From Nitrosomonas sp. (GTDB taxonomy: Bacteria > Pseudomonadota > Gammaproteobacteria > Burkholderiales > Nitrosomonadaceae): a DNA stretch of 64,000 nucleotides. Of the stretch, positions 19,806 through 29,112 are shown piece by piece. Each line of letters begins with the position of its first letter. The stretch's first letter is position 1. The stretch is from assembly GCA_019745325.1 (NCBI GenBank), contig JAIETK010000019.1, positions 50,037 to 114,036 of the forward strand, read 5' to 3'. The notes under the pieces are model-generated. The model saw only the letters and a program-made list of their open reading frames with translations. It did not search any database and had not been told where the DNA came from. The translations under genes and the position numbers were made by a program.

Positions 19806-20487
19806 GAGCTCGTAAACGCCCTGAGTTCATTGACGAGTGGCAGCATCTAAAAATACCGTCATCCGGTATTGTGCTTCTATATTTTGAAGGGAAAGAGGGT
19901 AGACTGATACGCACGATAGCTGCATTCTGGCGGCGCTTTAGGATGACCGCAAGATGTGCGTTGTACTACAAAATGTGCCATTTTTTCGTCCAACGCCATC
20001 TTGGCAAGGGAGACGCTGCCGCTCTCCCGTTGCATCCCTCTCGGGCGCATTAGGCTTCAAATATTGCGCGGCAAAATTTTCAGGCAAGCGCTATTGTGGT
20101 GCATCATCGGCATCGAGCCTTCATGCACCAGGGAACGTGTGGCCGTTCCATCACCATTTGGGGGAGCATCCAAGCTGCCCCCAAATCCCCCATGGTCAAT
20201 GGGAGACTTCGCTCTCCCCCTGAGCCCCCATCGACCAAAGAGCTTTCAGTGCCCTTTGGAAACCTTGACCAACCGTGCGCCGATTGGATGCCGTGAGCGT
20301 TTCCCCGCTCAATCAGATCACAGTTTCGCAGTGGATGACGACAAGACATGGGGCATTGTATATGCCGTGCATAATCAATAATGGGTGGTACTTAGGGGTT
20401 GTTGGTTTCTTGATTTTCCCATATTCTCCCCTGGGTTGTGAGAGTGATACAGGTAATGAATAATCAAATAACGGAGTAAGCAACCAA
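19806..20487. other. non-coding stretch with strong hairpins
   Basis: No gene is supported in these 680 bases. The right half contains G/C-rich inverted repeats, including the 31-base hairpin at 20156-20186 and a second, GGGAGA(20201-20206)/TCTCCC(20213-20218). The final 100 bases should contain the hsd promoter. The origin of the hairpins is unclear. Confidence 0.4.
20156..20186. repeat. strong inverted repeat
   Basis: ATTTGGGGG-AGC pairs with GCT-(G)-CCCCCAAAT around a six-base loop, giving 12 pairs with one bulged G. No T tract follows on either side, so it is not a classic terminator. It could be a structured RNA, a protein site or a remnant of a mobile-element end. Confidence 0.6.
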
Positions 20488-22497
20488 GTGGCGCAGTTAG
20501 AAAATATTGAAGCAATCGAAAAACGCCTGTGGGGCAGCGCTGACACCCTGCGCGCCAACAGCAACTACGCCAGCAACGAATACTTCATGCCAGTCATGGG
20601 GCTGATTTTCCTGCGTCATGCCTATAGCCGCTATCTGGCCGTAAAACCGGAAATCGAAGCTTCGCTGCCTAGCCGTGGCGGTGTTATCCGCCCGCTGACG
20701 AAGGAAGACTTTTCGAGCAAGAGTGCAATCTTCCTTCAGGAGAAAGCGCAGTTCGATTACTTGGTAAACCTGACCGATGCGGACGACCGCGCCCAAGCCA
20801 TCATCGACGCCATGGAGGCCATCGAAACCGACTACGAAACCTTGAAAGGTGTGCTGCCCAAAAGCGAATACCAAGAACTGGATAACGACGTTCTTGGCAA
20901 TCTGCTACGCACCTTCAATGATCCCGCACTCAAGAAGGCCACAGGTGACATTTTTGGTCGTATTTACGAATACTTCCTGACCAGCTTTGCCGATCAAAAA
21001 GCTCACGATGGCGGTGAATTTTTCACGCCCGTTTCACTGGTGCAGATGATCGTCAATTTTATCGAGCCCGACCATGGCTCAGTCATCGATCCGGCTTGTG
21101 GCTCTGGCGGCATGTTCGTACAAAGCGCGCACTTCATCGAGAAGATGCACAAGAACCCGCAGGACGTAGCCACCTTTTATGGCGCGGAGAAGAACCCGAC
21201 CACTATTCGCCTCGCGAAAATGAACCTCGCCGTGCATGGTCTGGAGGGCAAAATTCAGAAAGCCATTTCCTATTACGAAGACCCACACGATTTTCTCGGC
21301 AAAGCCAATTTCGTGATGGCCAACCCGCCGTTCAACGTTGATGACGTGGATGCGGAGAAAATCAAAAACGACCCACGCTTGCCATTCGGTCTACCCGGCG
21401 TGAACAAGAAAGGCGCGGTTTCAAACGGTAACTACCTCTGGATTTCCTATTTCTATAGCTACCTGAACAAAGAAGGCCGCGCGGGCTTCGTTATGTCTTC
21501 GCAGGCATCCAGTGCTGGAGGGCAAGAAGCCGAAGTACGCCGAAAACTGGTGGAAAGCGGACACGTCGAGGGCATGATCGCCATTCGCTCCAACTTCTTT
21601 TATACCCGCTCAGTGCCTTGCGAACTATGGTTCCTGAACAAAAACAAGCCAGCAGACATGAAAGACAAAGTACTGATGCTGGATGCGCGTAACGTCTACC
21701 GCAAGGTCACGCGCAAGATTTACGACTTCTCGCCGGAACAACTGGCTAACCTGACTTCCATCGTTTGGCTTTATCGCGGGCAAAAAGACCGCTTCTTGGC
21801 ACTGGTGGAAAGCTACCTCACACGCACACTTGAAGATGCCAAAGCCGCCAAACCTTCGATGGATGCCTTCATTGCATCGTTCGAAAAACTGGCGGGCAAG
21901 CTGGAAAAGGTTGAAGAAGAAACCAGTAAGGCCTTTGAGCTATTAGCCAGTGACATCAAAGCCTTCGAAAATGCCATTGAGGCTGAAAACAGAGACTGGG
22001 AGAAAGCCCCGCGTGACAATGCGGGCTTGCTCAGTGCTGCGAAAAAGCTGGAGCCTTTGGCGGAAACAAGCCGCGACCTGATTAAACAGATCGACCAGCT
22101 CTATAAGCTTGCTGAAAAGCAAGCCAAACAAAGCACCGAAAAAGGCCTGAACAAACTCATCAAATTCCTTGATGACGAGCGTAAAGAAGCCGTCGAGCAG
22201 TTAAAGCAGGTGCGTTATATCTTCAAGCAAGCACACTGGTTGCAAGAACGCTTCCCCGATGCCGAGCTGCATAATGTCGAAGGCTTGGTCAAGCTGGTCG
22301 ATATTGCCGAGATCAAAGCCAATGACTGGAGCTTAACACCCGGCCGCTATGTTGGCGTTGCGCCGGAGGAAGAGGACGAAGATTTCGACTTCGAGGAAAC
22401 GCTGCGCGACATTCATATCGAACTGAAAGGCCTGAACGAAGAAGCCGCCATACTCGCCGCCCAAATCCAAAAGAATTTTGAGGAGTTGGGGATATGA
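20488..22497 (+). CDS. hsdM: type I restriction-modification methyltransferase subunit
   Basis: HsdM methylates adenine N6 at the site chosen by HsdS. The 669-residue protein starts at GTG 20488 with CGGAGT upstream. It has the N-terminal HsdM helix bundle, the AdoMet motif VIDPACGSGGMF (about 199-210) and the catalytic NPPF (279-282). The C-terminal third (about 440-600) is a long charged helical region, larger than in EcoKI-type subunits and probably involved in contacts with HsdS. It overlaps hsdS as ATGA. All motifs are intact. Confidence 0.95.
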   Translation: MAQLENIEAIEKRLWGSADTLRANSNYASNEYFMPVMGLIFLRHAYSRYLAVKPEIEASLPSRGGVIRPLTKEDFSSKSAIFLQEKAQFDYLVNLTDADDRAQAIIDAMEAIETDYETLKGVLPKSEYQELDNDVLGNLLRTFNDPALKKATGDIFGRIYEYFLTSFADQKAHDGGEFFTPVSLVQMIVNFIEPDHGSVIDPACGSGGMFVQSAHFIEKMHKNPQDVATFYGAEKNPTTIRLAKMNLAVHGLEGKIQKAISYYEDPHDFLGKANFVMANPPFNVDDVDAEKIKNDPRLPFGLPGVNKKGAVSNGNYLWISYFYSYLNKEGRAGFVMSSQASSAGGQEAEVRRKLVESGHVEGMIAIRSNFFYTRSVPCELWFLNKNKPADMKDKVLMLDARNVYRKVTRKIYDFSPEQLANLTSIVWLYRGQKDRFLALVESYLTRTLEDAKAAKPSMDAFIASFEKLAGKLEKVEEETSKAFELLASDIKAFENAIEAENRDWEKAPRDNAGLLSAAKKLEPLAETSRDLIKQIDQLYKLAEKQAKQSTEKGLNKLIKFLDDERKEAVEQLKQVRYIFKQAHWLQERFPDAELHNVEGLVKLVDIAEIKANDWSLTPGRYVGVAPEEEDEDFDFEETLRDIHIELKGLNEEAAILAAQIQKNFEELGI

Positions 22498-23675
22498 GTT
22501 GGTATGAATGCACACTTGGAGATTTGATTACTCTAAAGCGTGGTCACGATTTACCAAATACCAGCAGAATTGAGGGAGATATTCCCGTTGTGTCTTCATC
22601 GGGGATTACTGGTTATCACAATGAAGCCAAAGCAAAACCGCCCGGCGTGGTAACAGGTCGATATGGTACGTTAGGAGAAGTCTTTTATATTGAGCAAGAT
22701 TATTGGCCATTAAATACAGCTCTATACATTATTGATTTTAAAGATACAGACCCTAGATTTTCAGCATACTTCCTGAAGAATACGCTTAAATCATATAAAA
22801 GTGATAAGGCCGCTGTTCCGGGCGTAGATAGAAATGTATTACATGCATTAAAGGTACGTGCGCCTGATCGAAGCACGCAAGAGCGCATCGTTGAAGTTCT
22901 TTCTAAATACGACGACCTCATCGAAAACAACAAGCGCCGGATTGAATTACTGGAGGAATCAGCGCGGCAGCTCTACAAGGAATGGTTTGTGCGCCTCCGT
23001 TTCCCCGGCCATGAACACGCCAAAATCATTGATGGCGTGCCGGAGGGGTGGGCGAAAGTACCAACAGCCCAAGTTCTTTCATCGCATATTGGTGGAGGCT
23101 GGGGACAAGACGATTCAATAGGTAACGAGACCGAGCCCAGCTTCGTTATTCGAGGCACAGACATCCCAAGTATCGAAAGCGGCAATATCCAAATAGGCCT
23201 CCGCTATCATAAACACTCTTCATTGCAAAGTAGATGGCTAGAGAATGGTGACGTAATTTTTGAAGTTTCAGGCGGAAGCACAACTCAGCCAGTTGCAAGA
23301 TCAATGCTCGTAACAACTGATCTAATTGAACTTTTTCCGGAAAAAATTATTTGCGCCTCCTTTTGCAAAAGACTTTCATTTCATAACATTCAGCAAAGCT
23401 TTTATTTCTATTCAAAGCTTAAAGAAGATCGTGAAAACGGGTCTCTACTCATTTATCAAAAGGAAAGCGCAAGCGCACTTAAAAACTTTAACTTTCAAGC
23501 TTTTCTAGAAAAATACGTTGTGCTACTCCCTCCTGAGTATCTGTTAAATGTGTACTTTGATTTTCTGAATCCGATTGTGAAGCAGAAATATCAGTTAATC
23601 ACACAAATTTCCAAGCTGACAGCCGGGCGAGACCTTCTCCTTCCAAAACTCATGAGCGGAGAGATTGCAGTCTGA
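22494..23675 (+). CDS. hsdS: type I restriction-modification specificity subunit
   Basis: HsdS has two target-recognition domains that read the two halves of the DNA site. The 393-residue protein has one domain at about 1-130 (LGDLITLKRGHDLPN, then VVSSSGITGYHNEA), followed by a conserved helical spacer (IVEVLSKYDDLIENNKRRIELLEESARQLYKEWF written here by position 136-170). A second domain lies at about 180-330, with a closing repeat ending in LPKLMSGEI. The start overlaps hsdM and the stop overlaps hsdR as TGATG, so the three are one coupled operon. The recognised DNA site cannot be predicted here. Confidence 0.93.
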   Translation: MSWYECTLGDLITLKRGHDLPNTSRIEGDIPVVSSSGITGYHNEAKAKPPGVVTGRYGTLGEVFYIEQDYWPLNTALYIIDFKDTDPRFSAYFLKNTLKSYKSDKAAVPGVDRNVLHALKVRAPDRSTQERIVEVLSKYDDLIENNKRRIELLEESARQLYKEWFVRLRFPGHEHAKIIDGVPEGWAKVPTAQVLSSHIGGGWGQDDSIGNETEPSFVIRGTDIPSIESGNIQIGLRYHKHSSLQSRWLENGDVIFEVSGGSTTQPVARSMLVTTDLIELFPEKIICASFCKRLSFHNIQQSFYFYSKLKEDRENGSLLIYQKESASALKNFNFQAFLEKYVVLLPPEYLLNVYFDFLNPIVKQKYQLITQISKLTAGRDLLLPKLMSGEIAV

Positions 23676-26600
23676 TGACTCCGCTCAATGAAGATACGCT
23701 GGTTCAGGCCACGACCGCTGATTATCTCGAAGATCAGCTTGGCTGGGACAGCGTTTATGCCTACAACAATGAAACCTTTGGGGCTGAAGGCACATTTGGG
23801 CGGCAGTCTGATAAAGACGTAGTGCTGACCCGCTATCTGGGCGAGGCGTTGGTGAAGCTCAATCCTGGTTTGCCGGATGCAGCCTATCAAGATGCACTGC
23901 GCCAGATCACCGAAGCACCTGTTACCGAAAACACGCTGCAAATCAATTTTGAGCAGTACGAACTGGTTAAAAACGGCGTGCTGGTGCAATTCCGCAATGC
24001 CAAGGGCGAATTGGAGAAAAAACGCCTCAAGGTTTTTGATTTTGAAAACCCTGAAAATAATCACTTCCTCTGCGTGCGTGAGCTATGGGTGCGCGGTGAT
24101 ATTTACCGCCGACGCGCCGATATGGTTGGTTTTGTAAATGGTCTTCCCTTGATGTTTATCGAATGCAAGACCATCCACAAAGACATTCGCCATGCCTTTG
24201 AGAAAAACTTCTCCGATTACAAAGACACGATACCGCACCTGTTCCACCATAATGCCTTTGTGATTTTGGGCAATGGCGTGAATGCCAAAATCGGATCACT
24301 CTCCAGCAAGTTCGAGCATTTCAATGACTGGAAGCGCTTGGCCGAAGAAGAAGCGGGCGTGGTAGATATGGAGACATTGCTCAAAGGTGTTTGTAATAAG
24401 CGTAATTTTCTCGATCTGTTTGAAAACTTCATTCTGTTTGATGAAAGCAAGGGCAAGCTGGCCAAGATTGTTGCACGAAACCACCAGTTTCTGGGCGTCA
24501 ATCGCGCCGTCGAAGCGGTAAAGATGCGCAAAGAACGCAATGGCAAACTGGGTGTTTTCTGGCATACGCAAGGTTCAGGCAAGTCTTATTCCATTGCTTA
24601 TTTCGCGCGTAAGATACACCGAAAAATTGGCGGCAACTTTACCTTCCTGATTTGCACCGACCGCGAAGACTTGGACAAGCAGATTTACAATACCTTCGCG
24701 GGCTGCCGCCTTGTCGATAACGATCAAGACCCATGCCGCGCCGGATCGGGCGATCATTTGCAGGAGCTTTTGAACCAGCACAAATCCTACGTTTTCACGC
24801 TGGTGCAGAAGTTTAACAAGGACGTTGACCCAACCAAGCCTTACTCCGACCGTGACGACATTATTGTTATCACCGATGAAGCACACCGCACACAATATGG
24901 CCGCCTATCCCTGAACTTGCGCAATGCGCTACCGAATGCCAGCTACATCGGCTTTACCGGAACACCTCTGTTCAAAGACGATGAAATTACCCGCCGCGTG
25001 TTTGGCGAATACGTTTCGACCTATGACTTCCAGCGTGCCGTGGAGGATCATGCCACCGTTCCACTTTATTATGATGCGCGCGGCGAAAAGCTCGGTATTG
25101 CCACCACTGATCTGAATGAAAAAATTGCGGCCAAGCTGGAAGAGATCGAAATTGAAGATCAGGACGTAGCCGAACGTCTGGAGCGTGAGTTAAAACGCGA
25201 TTATCACATTATCACCGCGCAACCACGCCTGGAGCAAATTGCCGAAGACCTTGTAGATCACTACAGCACCGGATGGGAAAACGGTAAAGCCATGCTGGTG
25301 TGTATCGACAAGATTACATGCGTTCGTATTCACACCATCATCTTGGAGAAATGGAAAACCAAAATCGCGGAGCTGGAGAAGCAGCTCGTCAAACTCTCCG
25401 ACGAACAATCCGTCATGGATATGGAGCGCAAGCTGGCTTGGATGCGCGAAACCATCATGGCCGTGGTCGTGAGTGAAGAGCAAGGCGAAGTCGATAAATT
25501 CCGCAAATGGAAGCAGGACATTACCCCGCACCGCAGGCTCATCAAAGAAGGCTTCGAAACGCCAGACGGCAAGCGTATCGACGTTGAGAGCGCTTTCAAG
25601 AAAGAAGATCATCCTTTCCGTGTAGCAATTGTTTGCGCCATGTGGCTGACCGGCTTCGATGTACCCACCATGTCCACGCTGTATTTAGACAAGCCACTCA
25701 AGGCACACACGCTCATGCAGGCTATTGCTCGTGCCAACCGCGTGACCGAGGGCAAGAACAACGGTCTGATCGTCGATTACTGCGGAATTCTGAAGAATCT
25801 GCGCAAAGCACTCGCTACATTTGCTGGCCATACAGGCGGCGAGGATACCACGGGCGACCTGCCACCAGAGCTTGACCCGGTAAGGCCAGAAGAAGAGCTA
25901 CTAGCCGATCTTGAAGAAGCCATTGAAGCAGTACGAGCATTTTTGGATACAAAAAACTTTCGGCTTGAAGATGTGCTGGAAAAAACAGGGTTTGAACGTA
26001 ACAAGGCCATTGTGGAAGCTAAAGAAGTCGTCAACCAGAACGACGAAACACGCAAGCGCTTTGAAATTATCTGCCGCGAAGTCTTCAAAAAATTCAAGGC
26101 TTGCCTGACCATCAAGGCTATCAACAACTACCGCACCCCCTGCGATGCGATCAACATCATCTATAAAAGCTTGCAGGAGGATGTGGAGAAAGCCGATATT
26201 TCCGACATTATGCGAGAGTTACACACCATTATCGAAGAAAGCATAGAGCCCGCCAGTAGCGTAAAAGAACCGACGAAACTCTACGACATAAGCAAAATTG
26301 ACTTTGAACGCCTCAGAAAGGAATTTGAGCGCTCACCAGCTAAAAACACAACCGTGCAGAGCCTGAAAGAAGTCATCGAGAAAAAACTTCTCAGGATGTT
26401 GATGCAAAATCCGGCGCGTACCAATTTTCAAAAGCACTACGAAGAGATCGTCGAGGAATATAACAACGAGAAAGACCGCGTAACAATCGAAGCCACATTT
26501 GAAGCTTTGCTCAAGTTGGTGGATGCGCTGAGCGAAGAAGAACAACGCGCCGTGAAGGAAGGCCTGTCAGAGGAATCGCTTGCCCTGTTTGATCTATTGA

Positions 26601-26875
26601 TCAAGCCTGATCTTTCAAAGCAAGAGATTGAACGCATCAAAAAAATTGCGGAAGGCCTATATAAGACTCTAAACGCGGAAATAGCACGCATTCAGGATTT
26701 TTCCGCTAAACAAAGTACTCGGGATGAGATTAAGGTAAAGATAAAAGATTTCCTTTGGGATGAAAAAACTGGTCTCCCAGAAAGCTTTGCACCTTATGAG
26801 GTTGACGAGAAGACCGAAGCTGTTTTTAAGCATTTACTGGTTTCACAGAGAAACGAGGCACGTATGCACAACTAA
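23675..26875 (+). CDS. hsdR: type I restriction endonuclease/translocase subunit
   Basis: HsdR translocates DNA with ATP and cuts it at a distance from the unmethylated site. The 1066-residue protein has an N-terminal PD-(D/E)xK nuclease with GLPLMFIECKT (Glu163, Lys165). Its helicase core has Walker A QGSGKS (about 299-304), DEAH (401-404) in ITDEAHRTQYG and motif III GFTGTPL. Later helicase motifs such as MLVCIDKITC and ARANRVTEGKNNG are also present. The length is normal and the frame is intact. With hsdM and hsdS it makes a complete type I system that appears functional. Confidence 0.95.
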   Translation: MTPLNEDTLVQATTADYLEDQLGWDSVYAYNNETFGAEGTFGRQSDKDVVLTRYLGEALVKLNPGLPDAAYQDALRQITEAPVTENTLQINFEQYELVKNGVLVQFRNAKGELEKKRLKVFDFENPENNHFLCVRELWVRGDIYRRRADMVGFVNGLPLMFIECKTIHKDIRHAFEKNFSDYKDTIPHLFHHNAFVILGNGVNAKIGSLSSKFEHFNDWKRLAEEEAGVVDMETLLKGVCNKRNFLDLFENFILFDESKGKLAKIVARNHQFLGVNRAVEAVKMRKERNGKLGVFWHTQGSGKSYSIAYFARKIHRKIGGNFTFLICTDREDLDKQIYNTFAGCRLVDNDQDPCRAGSGDHLQELLNQHKSYVFTLVQKFNKDVDPTKPYSDRDDIIVITDEAHRTQYGRLSLNLRNALPNASYIGFTGTPLFKDDEITRRVFGEYVSTYDFQRAVEDHATVPLYYDARGEKLGIATTDLNEKIAAKLEEIEIEDQDVAERLERELKRDYHIITAQPRLEQIAEDLVDHYSTGWENGKAMLVCIDKITCVRIHTIILEKWKTKIAELEKQLVKLSDEQSVMDMERKLAWMRETIMAVVVSEEQGEVDKFRKWKQDITPHRRLIKEGFETPDGKRIDVESAFKKEDHPFRVAIVCAMWLTGFDVPTMSTLYLDKPLKAHTLMQAIARANRVTEGKNNGLIVDYCGILKNLRKALATFAGHTGGEDTTGDLPPELDPVRPEEELLADLEEAIEAVRAFLDTKNFRLEDVLEKTGFERNKAIVEAKEVVNQNDETRKRFEIICREVFKKFKACLTIKAINNYRTPCDAINIIYKSLQEDVEKADISDIMRELHTIIEESIEPASSVKEPTKLYDISKIDFERLRKEFERSPAKNTTVQSLKEVIEKKLLRMLMQNPARTNFQKHYEEIVEEYNNEKDRVTIEATFEALLKLVDALSEEEQRAVKEGLSEESLALFDLLIKPDLSKQEIERIKKIAEGLYKTLNAEIARIQDFSAKQSTRDEIKVKIKDFLWDEKTGLPESFAPYEVDEKTEAVFKHLLVSQRNEARMHN

Positions 26876-26893
26876 CTGCGGAACGGTCAGAAT

Positions 26894-27712
26894 TCAGTAA
26901 TTCTCCGACTCCTCAGCAATGCAGTCATCGTCATAAGACAATATTGTGTAGGTATAACCATCATTTAGCAAAATCGTGCTGGAGTAAATTGTATCGAGCT
27001 TATCACTTTTGGAAGATGTATTGACCCAATCAGAGGCGTCAACCGTGTCAAAATCCATAGGATATCGATCATCTTTAACATCTACTATCAATGATATTTG
27101 CTCTTCAGAAAGAGGAGTTCGATCTATAAAGAACTCAAAATTTCGTGAAGCAACAAACCGCTTGAAATTACCATCTTTGTGAATTACGAGCGCGCTCGGA
27201 GATTTTTGCAAGAAACTAAGCCGCCTATAAGTTGCCTCCAAAGACGCGCCACATAATTTTGAAATCGTAGATATATTTCTCCAGTTGACATCACAATCTG
27301 AATGCAGAGTGATAAGTCTTTTGGGCATTAAGAGACCAGACGCAAACCCATTGGCCTGTTTTTCTACCGGATCGTTAAAAGAATCGCTTAGTTCTTTTGT
27401 TCCGCATTCAAAGGAAAGTCTTTTTTGCGGTATTACGTGCATACAAACATGTCCGATTTCATGGGATGCGGTGAAATTAAGCCGTCCAGCATCGGGGATA
27501 TTTTTGTTAATGTAAATTAGAGCGCCCCTGCTATTGCCTTCGGCTTTACCAAGAATTTTATCAGATTGAAAATCTTGGTACTCCATAACCAATCTGAAGT
27601 CATCGCAGTTAATGGCGTTGGCAACATCAATCGGAACTATAGGGAGTTCTTCGAACCCAAGCTCTTCCAGCAATGTTTCAGCTTCCGCTGCACCTTTTTG
27701 TTCCTCAATCAT
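26894..27712 (-). CDS. ImmA/IrrE-type metallopeptidase
   Basis: The zinc site FTASHEIGHVCMHVIP and the downstream EKQANGFASGLLMPKRLI (third ligand region) are those of ImmA/IrrE peptidases, which cleave or unbind partner repressors. The 272-residue protein has an extra C-terminal region of about 110 residues. Its start overlaps the XRE regulator's stop as ATGA, the usual repressor-peptidase pairing. It is convergent with hsdR, with an 18-base gap. By analogy it would relieve repression by the adjacent regulator after a signal; that link is inferred from gene order. Confidence 0.88.
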   Translation of the reverse strand: MIEEQKGAAEAETLLEELGFEELPIVPIDVANAINCDDFRLVMEYQDFQSDKILGKAEGNSRGALIYINKNIPDAGRLNFTASHEIGHVCMHVIPQKRLSFECGTKELSDSFNDPVEKQANGFASGLLMPKRLITLHSDCDVNWRNISTISKLCGASLEATYRRLSFLQKSPSALVIHKDGNFKRFVASRNFEFFIDRTPLSEEQISLIVDVKDDRYPMDFDTVDASDWVNTSSKSDKLDTIYSSTILLNDGYTYTILSYDDDCIAEESENY

Positions 27713-28068
27713 TCATCTGTTATCCGTTTGAGTCTCTCCGCCATCCCCTTCAACATTTCCTGATCTGTTTTTGAAAGGCTGTCGAGAATATCCCACTTAC
27801 GATAAAACTCGCGGTTTCTTTCATCCGCTTCTGATGCATTGCCTGGCTCTTCACCCGTAATCTCATAAGGCTGGACTTTAAGTGCTGACGCAATCTTACG
27901 CAAGACTACAATCGTGGGGACTCGGCCATCTCCTTTTTCAATTTTGCTAAGTGCTGCTGCGGTTATCCCAGCTTCACTAGCCAGTTTGGATTGATTCCAG
28001 CCGAGGCCTTCTCTTAATTTTTTGATATTGCTGCTTATTATTTCGTCTTGATTAATTTTATCTGTCAT
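27709..28068 (-). CDS. XRE family transcriptional regulator
   Basis: A 119-residue regulator with an N-terminal helix-turn-helix: IKKLREGLGWNQSKLASEAG, then ITAAALSKIEKGDGRVPT (about residues 14-60). The charged C-terminal part probably carries dimer and ImmA contacts. It is cotranscribed with the metallopeptidase gene. Three near-identical palindromes lie directly upstream, the first only 6 bases before the ATG, so autorepression and repression of the divergent gene at 28188 are likely. Confidence 0.9.
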   Translation of the reverse strand: MTDKINQDEIISSNIKKLREGLGWNQSKLASEAGITAAALSKIEKGDGRVPTIVVLRKIASALKVQPYEITGEEPGNASEADERNREFYRKWDILDSLSKTDQEMLKGMAERLKRITDE

Positions 28069-28073
28069 GAAAA

Positions 28074-28148
28074 TTAACTCCCGTTAAAAATCATATTAAC
28101 ACCTATTGACAACAACCTCCAGAGAAAGATATTATTAACACCTGTTAA
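28074..28148. promoter_or_regulatory. operator array and divergent promoter
   Basis: Three palindromic sites share TTAAC-N4-GTTAA: 28074-28087, 28096-28109 (right arm decayed to ATTGA) and 28135-28148 (TTAACACCTGTTAA). A plus-strand promoter TTGACA (28106-28111) and TATTAT (28130-28135), spaced 18 bases, is interleaved so that bound repressor would cover both boxes. It points to the small gene at 28188. Confidence 0.65.
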
Positions 28149-28187
28149 ATTGAATGTTAATTATAGTTAATTAGAAGGAGTTTATCA

Positions 28188-28361
28188 ATGGCAACAAATC
28201 CACCTAAAGGGGATGGTCACCGTAACGGAGCTATTAAGAATCGTTCTCAAACTAAAACACCGTCAGGGCATTATGTGAAGAGAGATGCGGAAACAGGTCG
28301 ATTTATGGATGTAAAAACATCTGACAAAAAACCATTTAAAGGCGTGCGGAAGGAAAAGTAA
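28188..28361 (+). CDS. small conserved basic protein
   Basis: A 57-residue ORF has AAGGAG eight bases before its ATG and a promoter directly upstream. The sequence is Gly- and Lys-rich, with PKGDGHRNGAIKNRSQ near the start, then VKRDAETGRFMDVKT and PFKGVRKEK. I recall this pattern from very small conserved hypothetical proteins of proteobacteria, with no known role. It is controlled by the XRE operators and could be the antitoxin-like or signalling partner of that module, or the first gene of the following operon (106 bases to 28467). Confidence 0.75.
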   Translation: MATNPPKGDGHRNGAIKNRSQTKTPSGHYVKRDAETGRFMDVKTSDKKPFKGVRKEK

Positions 28362-28466
28362 CGCGGCAGACAAATTATGGAGGGTCATTTATTGCTGGGT
28401 GCGATGATCTCGCGCTCCTTGCTGCTTGGGAAACTTTAGTCGAATAAATTGGAGCTGTATAAATAA

Positions 28467-29090
28467 ATGGAAATCGATCTTAAAAAAGAGAATGGTAGAA
28501 ACGTTTTTTTTATTATGGCTGCGTCCTTGTCAGCTTCTGCCTTTTTTCAGTTTGATTTTAAGATCGTATCAAACTTTACAGACGCCTTGATGGCAGGAAG
28601 CTTGAGTTTAATGCTTTCAGTGGTTTTAGTAATGCTGACAAACATTATCCCGCAGACTGTAAAACACAAAATTATATTTACTCGGCTAAAAGACGAATTG
28701 CCTGCTTGTCGGATAGACAAACTATGTAAAAAAGATTATCGCATTGAGTTCGAAAAGGTCAAAAGTAGATGGCCTGATGTTTTTGCGGAAGAAATTGATG
28801 GCTCTATCCGAAATAGTCGTTGGTATCAACAAATCTATAAAACAGTGAAAGAAACTCCAGAGGTTTTGCAAGGTCACCGCAGTTTTTTGCTCTACAGAGA
28901 TGCTTTTGCCGGATTGTTACTGATTTTCTTAATAACGTTGCTCTGGTCTCTATTCAATAACTTGGCTGAGATTGGGCATATCAACCAGATGGTTTTTCTG
29001 GTTCAGGGATTGCTTGTATTTTTATCGCTAATTGCTGCGCGTATTTCTGGAAATCGATTCGTTGTGAATGCCGTGGTTGCGGCTGTATAA
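28467..29090 (+). CDS. four-helix membrane protein of the E2-E1-JAB operon
   Basis: The 207-residue protein has two N-terminal membrane helices (about 12-30 and 40-62), a cytoplasmic basic region of about 80 residues (RLKDELPACRIDKLCKKDYR and onward), and two C-terminal helices (about 146-167 and 172-194). This 2+2 layout with a soluble insert is like the membrane effectors or anchors found with bacterial CBASS and related systems, although I cannot assign a family. The next gene starts 22 bases later. A membrane-damaging effector or an anchor for the conjugation machinery are both possible. Confidence 0.7.
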   Translation: MEIDLKKENGRNVFFIMAASLSASAFFQFDFKIVSNFTDALMAGSLSLMLSVVLVMLTNIIPQTVKHKIIFTRLKDELPACRIDKLCKKDYRIEFEKVKSRWPDVFAEEIDGSIRNSRWYQQIYKTVKETPEVLQGHRSFLLYRDAFAGLLLIFLITLLWSLFNNLAEIGHINQMVFLVQGLLVFLSLIAARISGNRFVVNAVVAAV

Positions 29091-29112
29091 ATTGAACTGG
29101 GAGGTAAATATT

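Noticed and set aside
19956-20381. Plus-strand frames in the gap before hsdM
   Set aside because: Several overlapping frames of similar length through hairpin-rich sequence, no ribosome sites and no family features.
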